Positions 25,195 to 32,733 of a stretch of DNA of 40,533 bases are shown in pieces. The position numbers and the translations under genes are program-made. The DNA is from Gemmatimonadetes bacterium 13_1_40CM_69_22 (GTDB lineage Bacteria; Gemmatimonadota; Gemmatimonadetes; Gemmatimonadales; GWC2-71-9), in contig MNEL01000044.1 in the NCBI GenBank assembly GCA_001917665.1, positions 1 through 40,533 on the forward strand, in the 5' to 3' direction. The number at the start of each line of letters is the position of its first letter. Position 1 is the first letter of the stretch. The notes under the pieces were generated by a model. It ran no database searches. It was not told where the DNA came from and saw only the letters and a program-made list of their open reading frames with translations.

Positions 25195-25631
25195 GCGCCC
25201 GCCCCGACCGGCTCGACCTGGTCCGAGCAGCTGCACCGATAGTCTGTGACCGTCGCGGTCGAGTGGGTGGGCATCTTGGCCGCGACCCACTCCTCCCAGC
25301 CGGCGTTCATCTCGCGCGCGAACAATCCGTGCTCTACCAACTGTAGAGCCAGCCGGGCCGAGAGGTGTCAGGTATGACTCCAGCAGTAGGTGACGTACTG
25401 CCGATCGGCGGCGAGGCGCTTCGCCGCCTCGGCAGCCTGATCGAGGGGAACGCTCAGGGCGCCGGGGATGTGGCCGGTGAGAAAGGCGTCGCGGGGCCGG
25501 GCGTCAAGCAACACAAACACCCCTCGTCCGTCCTGCACCTTGTGCTTGACTGCGTTGATTTCGACTTCGCTGAAAAGCTTGGCTTCGTAGTAGGCCTTGA
25601 GACGCGTCAACTGCTCGGGCGACGGTTTCAT
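25191..25631 (-). CDS. Rhodanese-like protein with in-frame TGA: candidate selenoprotein
   Basis: Read through the TGA at 25370-25368 this is 146 aa with residue 88 as Sec. Residues 1-87 hold the first part of a rhodanese domain (VLLDARPRDAF, TGHIPGA, VTYCWSHT). Residues 89-120 hold the rest (HLSARLALQLVEHG, EMNAGWEEWVAAKMP), so the TGA splits one domain in the middle of its active-site loop. Rhodaneses of this loop type carry C-x4-C; the TGA replaces the second Cys. The tail contains a CSC motif. Three facts favour real readthrough. The frame is intact for 58 codons afterwards. It ends in an ATGA overlap with DUF2461. A SECIS-like hairpin follows the TGA. The ATG has AGGAGGTG upstream. Alternatives are a nonsense mutation or a base error from TGC/TGT. 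A conventional reading ends at 25368 with 87 aa. Confidence 0.7.
25327..25356 (-). promoter_or_regulatory. Candidate bacterial SECIS stem-loop
   Basis: On the minus strand GCUCUAC (25349-25343) pairs perfectly with GUAGAGC (25337-25331) around the loop AGUUG. A lower CCG/CGG stem (25356-25354 with 25329-25327) extends it. The apical loop begins 26 bases after the UGA, with G as its second base followed by U. That fits the known bacterial SECIS rules: loop 3-14 bases, a G in the first two loop bases, 16-37 bases from the UGA. Confidence 0.6.
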
Positions 25632-25747
25632 ACGTGCGCACCTCCTGGCTCACAATGTTACTGGTTGCGCAACGCCACCGCGTGGGTTAGCGGCGAGCCT
25701 TGCGGGCCGCCGCCGGCGGTGCATATTGAAACGCAATAGGAGGTGTC

Positions 25748-26365
25748 ATGCGCTGGCTTCCCTTCGCCATACTGCTCGCATCGGCAGCCGCCGCGCTCTC
25801 GGGATGCGGCGAGTGGTCCGCCACGGGTTCGGCCGACCGACCGTCGTTCAGCGTAGGCGCCTCAGCCGTGACTATCGATTTCACGTCGTACGGGGAAGGC
25901 AAGGTCTTTCAGCCCGACTTCTATCGCTCGGACGGCATTGTGTTTCCGGCCGAGCGGTGCGGCTCTGCGGGTTGCGATACGTGGTTCGTCGGATTCACTC
26001 AGGGCGACGTCGCACTGGACGGCGAGCCCAGTCGCGGTCCGGTGCAGGCGACCTTCACACGGCCGATCTCGGATGTTTCGCTGCGCGTCGCGCCGCGAGC
26101 ACAAGGCACCGCCACGTACACGTTGAGCGTATTCGCGGCGTCCGGCGAGCTGCTGGCCACGACCGCCGTCACCGTGACCCAGGACTTCGGCGATCCCGCG
26201 AACTCCGGCTTCGGTTACTTCACAATCAGCCTCACGAACCTGCCCAGCCCCGCCAAGCGTTTCACGCTCGAGAACGTGTTCGTGCGGAGCTCATTCCCGT
26301 CGAATACCGAGATTGCTTACGGCGTCAGCTCGATCTCGTACACGCACTGGGGCAAGCAACCCTAG
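25748..26365 (+). CDS. Secreted lipoprotein, hypothetical
   Basis: 205 aa with a lipoprotein signal: MRWLPFAILLASAAAALSGC, lipidated Cys at 20. The mature part is a beta-rich domain (VTIDFTSYGEGKVFQPDFYRSDGIVFP, ISDVSLRVAPRAQGTATYTLSVFAASGELLATTAVTVT), resembling non-catalytic carbohydrate-binding or jelly-roll modules of surface proteins; the family is not recognised. AGGAGGTG precedes the ATG by 3 bases and an extended -10-like TGCATATT lies about 15 bases further up. Anchored in the outer or inner membrane. Confidence 0.75.
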   Translation: MRWLPFAILLASAAAALSGCGEWSATGSADRPSFSVGASAVTIDFTSYGEGKVFQPDFYRSDGIVFPAERCGSAGCDTWFVGFTQGDVALDGEPSRGPVQATFTRPISDVSLRVAPRAQGTATYTLSVFAASGELLATTAVTVTQDFGDPANSGFGYFTISLTNLPSPAKRFTLENVFVRSSFPSNTEIAYGVSSISYTHWGKQP

Positions 26366-26396
26366 CGGCGTTCGGTTTTGCCCTCACGGCACCGCC

Positions 26397-28577
26397 CTAC
26401 TTCCGCCGCTTCGATCCCAGCAGCGAATGCTTTACGACGCTGTCCGGCACGGTGTCTCCGTGCCGGACTGTGAACACCGCTTTCCGCCTCAACCCGAGAT
26501 CGACCTCCACCACCAGGTGACTCCGGTCGCGGGCCATCCGCCAGCTGCGGGACGCCTTCGGCTCACCACCCGTCGCCGCTCGCGCGGCGGTGACGACCGC
26601 GTCCGGGGGATCGTTGACGGCGGCCAACTGCGCGCAGGTGGCGCAGCGCCGCGACTCCCGACTCAGATCCGTGGTGCACACGCGCCGGCCGCAGTAGGCG
26701 CATGCCGCCCGATGCGCCGCGCACGCGCCCTCGCCGCAGATGGGACATTCGCTCACACCCTCGAGCGAGAACGCCCGGCCGTCCACGTGACACTGCTTGC
26801 GGTGCTCCGCACAGCCGTACGAGCCGTTTGCGTCGACCAGCGGCTCGAGGTGGGTGACGCAATGGCGCAGCTTGTCCGCTACGCACTCGGCCGAGTGGCC
26901 GGCGCAGACGAGCTTCCCGCAGGAAGCGCACGCCCCCACCTCATCGGACGCGAACATCGCCGCCGGCTCCTGCGCGCAGGCGGCCCGGTGCTGCCCGCAG
27001 ACTAGGCGCCGCGACCGGTCGGTGCGGCGCAGGTGTTGCGAGCAGTGCACCTGTCCGTCCACGGCGCACACGGCCTGATGCGCCGTGCAGACCGACTTGC
27101 CGCAGCTGGCGCACCGCGCCACCTCATCCACGCCCACCGGCTCGTTGGTCCCGCCCTCACAGTACCGCAGGCACGCCGCGCACAGGCGGCGGCTTCCCTT
27201 CGGCGCCGCGGCGTCGCTCTGCTCCGCGTGCCGATTGCAGACGAGCCGGCCACAGCTGCCGCACAGTCCGAGGCAGGTCGAACAGGCTGTGTGTCCGTCC
27301 CCCCCGTCCCCCCCCTCGGTGCAGACGCCCTCGTGGGCCGTGCAGTGCTGCAGTCGGCACGAAGGGCACACGTGCACGTGCTCCTCACACGCCGGCTGGC
27401 TGTCCACGCGACACTGGGCGATACCGTGGTCCGCGCAGAAGTCCTCGGCGCAGACCGAGCAGCGATACGAGCAGGCCTCACAGCTGCAGTGGTCGTGCCT
27501 GCAGACGACCAGGGCCGCCGGCGGTCGGCCGCAATGCGGACAGGTCATGATCCAGGCGGCCGCACCGGTCGAGCTTAGGGGCCGCTGCGCGCTGAAGGTC
27601 GCGCGACGCCCCCGAGCCGACTCGAGCCGCCACTCGGCGCGCTGCACCAGGAGCGCGGCTTCGATGAGCTGTAGGGGATGCACGATGGCCTTCACCTGGC
27701 CGCGCCGGACCTCTTCGGTGCGGCGACGCTCGGCGAGCGCCGTGACGGTTGCGATCGACTCCGGGTCGGATTGCTCTTTCAAGATCGATTCGAAGTACCG
27801 GTCCAACCTGCCGAGCTCGGCGGCAAGCTCCTGCTCCGCCGCGGCGCGGCGGGCGGTGACCCGCTCCGCCGACTTCTCTTGCAGGTGGCTGAGCAGCAGC
27901 TTGAGCAGCTCCGTGGGCTCCCGGGCAGGGACCGGTTTCGCGGCGCCGGCAAGCGATGCATCTGCGGGCTCGACCCGGCCAGCCTCGAGCTCCTGGAACA
28001 CGCCTGCGAGGTCGTCATCCAACCTGGCGCCGGCCGACAGGTCGTACACGTCGCTTTCCACCACCGCTTCTTCGACCCCGGCCCCGGCGCGCAGCACGAC
28101 GCGCGCGACGAGCCGCCCCACCGGATGCACGGCCAGTCGCGTCGCGCTCCGTTCTGCCGTGCCGTCTCGTACGGGAATCGTCAGCTCGACGCTCTTCGGA
28201 TCGCTCGCGGCGGCTGGCGCGATCAGACCCAGCGAGAGGCGCGCCGCCCGCGCGCGAATCGCCTCGAGCAGCTGGGCGAGGAAGGGGCTGCCGAGCACCG
28301 CGATCTCGGCGTCCGGGTCGCGCTCGAGTGCGTCGAGCGAGAACGCCACCCGCAGCGATGCGCGGTCTCGGAAAAACGAGCGTTCGGCCTGGGGCACGCT
28401 CAGCTCGGCGTGATCGGGGCCGAGCGCAGCTTGCTTCACGCCTGCGAGCCCGCAGTAGCGCTCGAGCAGCGGCCGGATGCGCGCGTCGGCGAGCGGATCG
28501 GCGTCGCCGACCGCCTGGGGCGCCGGCGGTGGAGGCTGTGGGCGAGGCTGGCGCTGGGGCTTGCGGCGGCGTTTCAC
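26397..28577 (-). CDS. Cys/His-rich multi-zinc-module protein paired with SNF2 helicase
   Basis: 726 aa from a GTG that overlaps the helicase stop as GTGA. Residues 1-25 are basic and Pro/Gln-rich; about 30-340 are mixed, with a coiled-coil-like helix (LLKLLLSHLQEKSAERVTARRAAAEQ, ELGRLDRYFESILKEQ). From about 344 to 650 there are six related units of the form CxxCgxxxCxxHxxxC followed by CxxH or CxxC (CSVC..FCADH, CPSC..HCTAH, CGSC..VCNRH, CASC..VCTAH, CASC..VCAGH, CPIC..ACAAH). Each could bind one or two zinc ions, in the manner of B-box or zinc-ribbon folds. The last 75 residues are basic and strand-rich. I know no name for this family. The tight overlap with the helicase suggests a complex acting on nucleic acid or on RNA polymerase. 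Confidence 0.7.
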   Translation of the reverse strand: MKRRRKPQRQPRPQPPPPAPQAVGDADPLADARIRPLLERYCGLAGVKQAALGPDHAELSVPQAERSFFRDRASLRVAFSLDALERDPDAEIAVLGSPFLAQLLEAIRARAARLSLGLIAPAAASDPKSVELTIPVRDGTAERSATRLAVHPVGRLVARVVLRAGAGVEEAVVESDVYDLSAGARLDDDLAGVFQELEAGRVEPADASLAGAAKPVPAREPTELLKLLLSHLQEKSAERVTARRAAAEQELAAELGRLDRYFESILKEQSDPESIATVTALAERRRTEEVRRGQVKAIVHPLQLIEAALLVQRAEWRLESARGRRATFSAQRPLSSTGAAAWIMTCPHCGRPPAALVVCRHDHCSCEACSYRCSVCAEDFCADHGIAQCRVDSQPACEEHVHVCPSCRLQHCTAHEGVCTEGGDGGDGHTACSTCLGLCGSCGRLVCNRHAEQSDAAAPKGSRRLCAACLRYCEGGTNEPVGVDEVARCASCGKSVCTAHQAVCAVDGQVHCSQHLRRTDRSRRLVCGQHRAACAQEPAAMFASDEVGACASCGKLVCAGHSAECVADKLRHCVTHLEPLVDANGSYGCAEHRKQCHVDGRAFSLEGVSECPICGEGACAAHRAACAYCGRRVCTTDLSRESRRCATCAQLAAVNDPPDAVVTAARAATGGEPKASRSWRMARDRSHLVVEVDLGLRRKAVFTVRHGDTVPDSVVKHSLLGSKRRK

Positions 28578-30694
28578 GCGGCGTCCGCCTCGATGTCCAC
28601 GAGCGCGAGGGGCAGGCGGTCCACCTGCGCCACGAGCGTGATCGCGCGTCCGGTGCTGCTCACGCCGGTGAGCCGCACCAGCTCTCCGTATTCGGGATGA
28701 CTGCCGGCCGGCAGCTGGGTCGTGACGCCCCCGATCGGCTCAATCGACTCGAGCGCTTCGAGCACTTCCGTCACGTGCACGCCGAGCTTGTGGCGCTTCG
28801 CGTCCCAGCCAGCGGCTTTGACGACCTGGCTCGTGCCAAGCCCGAGTCGCAAGCGGCCCGGGACCGACAGCGCCTCGAACCGGCGCTCGAGGCGCATGGC
28901 GTTGTCGTCCGGCGCGATGAGGGAGTTGAGCGCTTCTTGCTCCTTGCCCGCCGCGCTGCTCTTCTCGATGTCGGCGCCCATCGTTTCCACCCGGCGAGCA
29001 AAGTCTGCTTCGCTCTCGGCAGCGAGCCACTCTTCCGCCAGCCGGCCCTCGAACTTCTGGGCGCCGCCGAAACGCCCTAGGATCAGGTCCAGCTCGCCCA
29101 CCACCAGCTCGAACAGCTTGATCTTCTGGTCGAGCAGCTGGAGGATGTAGGACTCGATCGTCCCCGCCGCGGCGAGGTTCACGATGTGGACCTCGCGCTT
29201 CTGCCCGATGCGGTGCAGCCGGCCGATGCGCTGCTCTACCACCATCGGGTTCCAGGGGAGGTCGTAGTTCACGAGCACGTTGCAGAACTGGAGGTTGCGT
29301 CCTTCACTGCCGGCGCGCGTGGCGATCAGCACGCTCGTCTCGTCCGCGTGGAAGGCGCGGATGCGCTTGTCCCGGTCGGCCGTCGAGTGAGAGCCCCAAT
29401 AGACGATCGGCTGCCGGCCGAGCTTCCTGACGCGCTCTTCGATCAGCTGAATCGTCGGGCGATGATCGCTGAAGACCACGACGCGGTCCGGCGTTTCCTT
29501 TAGTACCGTCGTCAACACGTCCAGCTTGGCGTGCGTCTTGATGCCCTGCGCACGCTTGGCGAGCTGTCGCGCGATCGTGCGGTACTCGGGACTGACGTGC
29601 TCGCCCAGCGCCAGGTGCTCGAGCGATTCAGCGAGCGCGCGCGACGAGGAGCACAGCCGCTGGCGCAGGTGGATGACCGCGAGCTGCAGGATCCCCTTTT
29701 TGGTGGGCTGCTTGCGTCGCGTCCCATCGTCCACCTCTTCCCGCTCGGCCGGCTGAATGAAGCCTTCGCGGTAGAGCCGGCGCAGGAACTCGGTGGTACG
29801 CTCGTACAGATCCGCCTCGGCGCGCGTGAGGCGAACCTCGGGGTGTCGTGGCCGGCGCGGCGGCAGGTCCAGGTCGAGGGCGACGCTCGCGCGCCGGGTG
29901 CGGATCATCACCTCGTGCGTCAGCGCGCGGAGGCCATCGGGATCGCGCGGCTGGCGGTGGTCGCCGGCAACCAGGTGCTCGCCCTTGAATTCCTGCCAGG
30001 TCCCGAGCTGCCCCGGACGGAGCAGCGTCACCAAGTTATACAGCTCGCGCAGGTCGTTCTGGAGCGGCGTGGCGGTGAGCAGCAGGATGAAGTCCCGTTC
30101 GATCCTCTCGATGAACCGGTAGGTCGCGCCGCGCTCGCTCTTGACCTTGTGCGCCTCGTCCACGATCACCAGGTCCCAGCGATGTCTCAAGATTTCCTCG
30201 GCGTGGCGGCGCGAGCGCGCCCGGTCGTGGGAGACGATCGCCTTAGTCACGCGCTGCCAGTCGTCGGGGTCGGTCGGGGTCTCGAACCGCTCGAAGAACT
30301 TCTCCTCCAGCTCCCCCTGCCACTGGCCCACGAGCGAAGCGGGGGTGAGGATCAGAGCGCGGCGGGCGAGCCCGCGGATCGCGAGCTCCTTGTAGATGAT
30401 GCTCGCCTCGATCGTCTTGCCGAGGCCCACCTCGTCGGCGAGAATGGCGCGGCCGCCCATATCGCGCAGCACCCGTTGGGCCACGTCGATCTGGTGAGGC
30501 AGCTCCTTGATCGCGTTAGCGTCGAGGGTGATCAGACGGTCGAAGCCGGGGACCAGGGCGATCCGCTCCGCCTCGCGCCGCAGCTCGTACCAGGCGCGCT
30601 CGGCCGGCGGTTGCTTGAGCGCAGCGACGAACAGCTTCAGGGAGCGTTCGTCGACCGACCAGGAGTCGTCCGGCGGTGGGTCGGGCAGCGTCAT
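28574..30694 (-). CDS. SNF2-family (RapA/HepA-like) helicase/translocase
   Basis: 706 aa. Swi2/Snf2 ATPase: Walker A region DEVGLGKT at 87-94, DEAH box 179-182, motif III LLLTATPLQND. In the C-terminal RecA lobe, VVVFSDHRPTIQLIEERV, SVLIATRAGSEGRNLQFC, and motif VI RIGRLHRIGQKREVHI, typical of SNF2 enzymes that translocate on duplex DNA. The C-terminal about 200 residues include a helical region (LFELVVGELDLILGRF...) and a small strand domain. Shorter than RapA (about 970 aa) and lacking its N-terminal Tudor-like domains. Start ATG at 30694 has no ribosome site; a -10-like TATATT lies about 25 bases upstream. Confidence 0.88.
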   Translation of the reverse strand: MTLPDPPPDDSWSVDERSLKLFVAALKQPPAERAWYELRREAERIALVPGFDRLITLDANAIKELPHQIDVAQRVLRDMGGRAILADEVGLGKTIEASIIYKELAIRGLARRALILTPASLVGQWQGELEEKFFERFETPTDPDDWQRVTKAIVSHDRARSRRHAEEILRHRWDLVIVDEAHKVKSERGATYRFIERIERDFILLLTATPLQNDLRELYNLVTLLRPGQLGTWQEFKGEHLVAGDHRQPRDPDGLRALTHEVMIRTRRASVALDLDLPPRRPRHPEVRLTRAEADLYERTTEFLRRLYREGFIQPAEREEVDDGTRRKQPTKKGILQLAVIHLRQRLCSSSRALAESLEHLALGEHVSPEYRTIARQLAKRAQGIKTHAKLDVLTTVLKETPDRVVVFSDHRPTIQLIEERVRKLGRQPIVYWGSHSTADRDKRIRAFHADETSVLIATRAGSEGRNLQFCNVLVNYDLPWNPMVVEQRIGRLHRIGQKREVHIVNLAAAGTIESYILQLLDQKIKLFELVVGELDLILGRFGGAQKFEGRLAEEWLAAESEADFARRVETMGADIEKSSAAGKEQEALNSLIAPDDNAMRLERRFEALSVPGRLRLGLGTSQVVKAAGWDAKRHKLGVHVTEVLEALESIEPIGGVTTQLPAGSHPEYGELVRLTGVSSTGRAITLVAQVDRLPLALVDIEADAA

Positions 30695-30891
30695 GTGGTG
30701 TCCGAAAGTCGGGGTCGCAATATAGGGAATTCGGGCCGCGGAGCCGCCTGGAGACGGCGGGTGGCCGCCACTCCAGCGCCACTGTCATCGCCGGAGCCCA
30801 CCGCGGCGGCACACCCCTTGCGAAACACGGCTTGGTGCTCGTGGGCATACTTGCACGATAGGCCGCGCGCTCCTACTCTCTCGACGGCGAG

Positions 30892-31140
30892 ATGTCACCC
30901 GTAACGCGCTACATCATCCAGGTGGACCGGCCCGGCGAGCGAGTCGACATGGCGGCGATTCGCGCCCTGCTCGACGAGGCGGGGGTCGCGTTGGACCCCG
31001 ACTACGGCCCGATCCCGATCAATCCCAAGCTCGGTCGCTACGTGGTGCGCGGCGTCGCCTCGCCCGACGCGCGCGCCCGAGCCGAGCAGATTCCCGGGGT
31101 GCGCTTCTTCGCCGACGCCCTCCAGGAGCCCGCTTCCTGA
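30892..31140 (+). CDS. Small hypothetical protein, propeptide/I9-like
   Basis: 82 aa: TRYIIQVDRPGERVDMAAIRALLDEAGVALDPDYGPIPINP, then GRYVVRGVASPDARARAEQIPGVRFFAD. The strand-helix-strand-strand-helix-strand order and the IPGVRFFAD end resemble the inhibitor I9/subtilisin-propeptide fold. It stands alone and converges on a subtilase gene 13 bases away. It may be a free inhibitor or chaperone of that protease (inference from fold and position). No signal peptide. The start ATG follows GGCGAG without spacer, so the ribosome site is doubtful. Confidence 0.55.
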   Translation: MSPVTRYIIQVDRPGERVDMAAIRALLDEAGVALDPDYGPIPINPKLGRYVVRGVASPDARARAEQIPGVRFFADALQEPAS

Positions 31141-31153
31141 CGGGTGGGGCGCG

Positions 31154-32482
31154 CTACACGGTTGTGCTCGCTCGCTTCCGCCCCTGCGGCTTCAGCCCCA
31201 GCGCCTTCACCGCTGCCGCCGCATCGATCACCCCGTAACCGAGGTCGTAGTCCCAACCGTCGCCGTTCACGTCCCGCGCCGTCCGCTGCAACAGGCCTTT
31301 GAGCTGCGCCGGTGCCAGTCGGTCGGTGGCGAACGCTTGGCGGAGCGCGGCCGCCACGCCCACGGCGACCGGGCTCGCAGCCGAGGTGCCCGCGTCGGCC
31401 GGGTAGATGCCCGAGCCCGCGAAGTGACTGAAGCCGGCGAGGTCGGGTTTGCGCGAGTAGAGCGCGCCGGGCCCCTGCGACGAGTAGCCCAGGCGCCGGT
31501 CGGTGACTGTGACGGCGGCCACGCTGACGACTTCGGGGTGGGAGTTCGCGCCGTGGATCGAGGCCCCAGAGCCCGTATCGCCCGCGCCGCACCTCCCGTC
31601 AGGACAGTCGGCCCCGCAGTTCCCGGCCGCGAAGAACACGTCCGCGCCCGCCGCGACGAGGGCGCCCGTGACCTGATTGAACGGATGGTCGGGATTAGCG
31701 CTGTAGTTCTCCGGCGAGCCGATCGGCGCGTCGCTGGCGCGGTCGAACAGCCCCCAGCTGTTGTTGACCACCCACCGCCCCGGCGCCGCGTTCACCCGCT
31801 CCACCAAGTCCGCGAACGCGGCGATGGCGTCCGAAAGAAACGCGGCCCAGGTCCCCGCTTGGGACTTGAGGAGCGCATAGTCGAAGAGCTGCGCGTCGGG
31901 GGCCGCGATACGGACGTCGTACGCCACCATGGTGCCGTGGTTCGGCGCGCTCGAGCCCGGCACGTAGCCCGGGGTCGGCGCCCAGCCGCCGGCAACCGGA
32001 ATGCGCGAGCCGTCGATCCCCGTGTCGACGACGGCGACGTGGACGCCGCGGCCGGTCAGCTTGGCCCGGTGCAGCGCGCGGACGCCGAGCCGCCGGGCCA
32101 CGTCCTGCGTGGCACCGACGGGTGAGTCGCTGCAGTAGGGGGAGGGGAACGGGGATACGGTGGGGTCGGCGAACACCCCGACAACGTCGGCGCTCCGGTC
32201 GCGCCGCAGGCGCTCGACGGCGTCCTCGTCGTCCGCGTCCACCCGCACGGCGTAGGTGGCCGCCGGTCCGACCGTGCCGTAGTTGAAGCCGCTCGCGGCG
32301 GGAGGGTCGTCCCCGCCACCGATGCGGCGCCACACCTGGACCGGGTGATAGGTCTCGTCGAACCTCACGCCTGCGACCCTGACTCTGTCATCGAGGAGCG
32401 GCCGGGAGGGGCCGAACGAGCGTGTGCGCCATCCCTCCTGCAGGGGCTCGTGACTGCGGATCAACACGATGCAACGCGGCAT
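31154..32482 (-). CDS. S8 (subtilisin-like) serine peptidase
   Basis: 442 aa. Catalytic triad motifs are present: Asp in VAVVDTGID (about residue 155), His in NHGTMVAYDV, Ser in DAGTSAASPVAVG, with the oxyanion Asn in FFAAGNCG. The N-terminal about 140 residues (CIVLIRSHEPLQEGW..., YAVRVDADDEDAVERLRRD) are a non-catalytic pro-region-like part. There is no signal peptide, so it is likely intracellular or exported by another route. Several Cys in CSDS and NCGADCPDGRCGAGD could form a metal site or disulfides. GAGAGG precedes the ATG by 5 bases. Ends in a short basic tail. Confidence 0.85.
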   Translation of the reverse strand: MPRCIVLIRSHEPLQEGWRTRSFGPSRPLLDDRVRVAGVRFDETYHPVQVWRRIGGGDDPPAASGFNYGTVGPAATYAVRVDADDEDAVERLRRDRSADVVGVFADPTVSPFPSPYCSDSPVGATQDVARRLGVRALHRAKLTGRGVHVAVVDTGIDGSRIPVAGGWAPTPGYVPGSSAPNHGTMVAYDVRIAAPDAQLFDYALLKSQAGTWAAFLSDAIAAFADLVERVNAAPGRWVVNNSWGLFDRASDAPIGSPENYSANPDHPFNQVTGALVAAGADVFFAAGNCGADCPDGRCGAGDTGSGASIHGANSHPEVVSVAAVTVTDRRLGYSSQGPGALYSRKPDLAGFSHFAGSGIYPADAGTSAASPVAVGVAAALRQAFATDRLAPAQLKGLLQRTARDVNGDGWDYDLGYGVIDAAAAVKALGLKPQGRKRASTTV

Positions 32483-32733
32483 AGGCGCCTCTCATCCCTC
32501 TGGCAGATTGATCAGGGATACGACCCAAGACGAAGACCCACGCGGGCGACCGCTCCGGTCGAGATGATCGCCTGCGTGTCGGGGGGGGAGCGCGCGAACG
32601 CGACGGCCCATTGGGCCTCCTGAGTCGAAATCCGGGCGCACGTGCATATACCCCTGAAGCGGTGGGCGGTGCTCTTGAGCAGCGTTGCGCTTGGCAACCT
32701 TCGCTGTCCGAGGCCGCTGGGTATTGTACAAGC
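32483..32733. other. Divergent intergenic region
   Basis: 251 bases between the subtilase and metallo-hydrolase starts, with no gene visible. A TATATG lies near 32645, and TATTGT (32722-32727) precedes the GTG at 32734 by 6 bases, the arrangement of a leaderless transcript. Confidence 0.45.

Noticed and set aside
27157-27369. Selenocysteine or recoding in the Cys-rich protein
   Set aside because: The frame is uninterrupted from 28577 to 26397; no TGA has to be read through.
28574-30694. DISARM or another known defence system around the SNF2 gene
   Set aside because: No DUF1998, PLD, methyltransferase or other DISARM partner is nearby; only the Cys-rich protein is linked.
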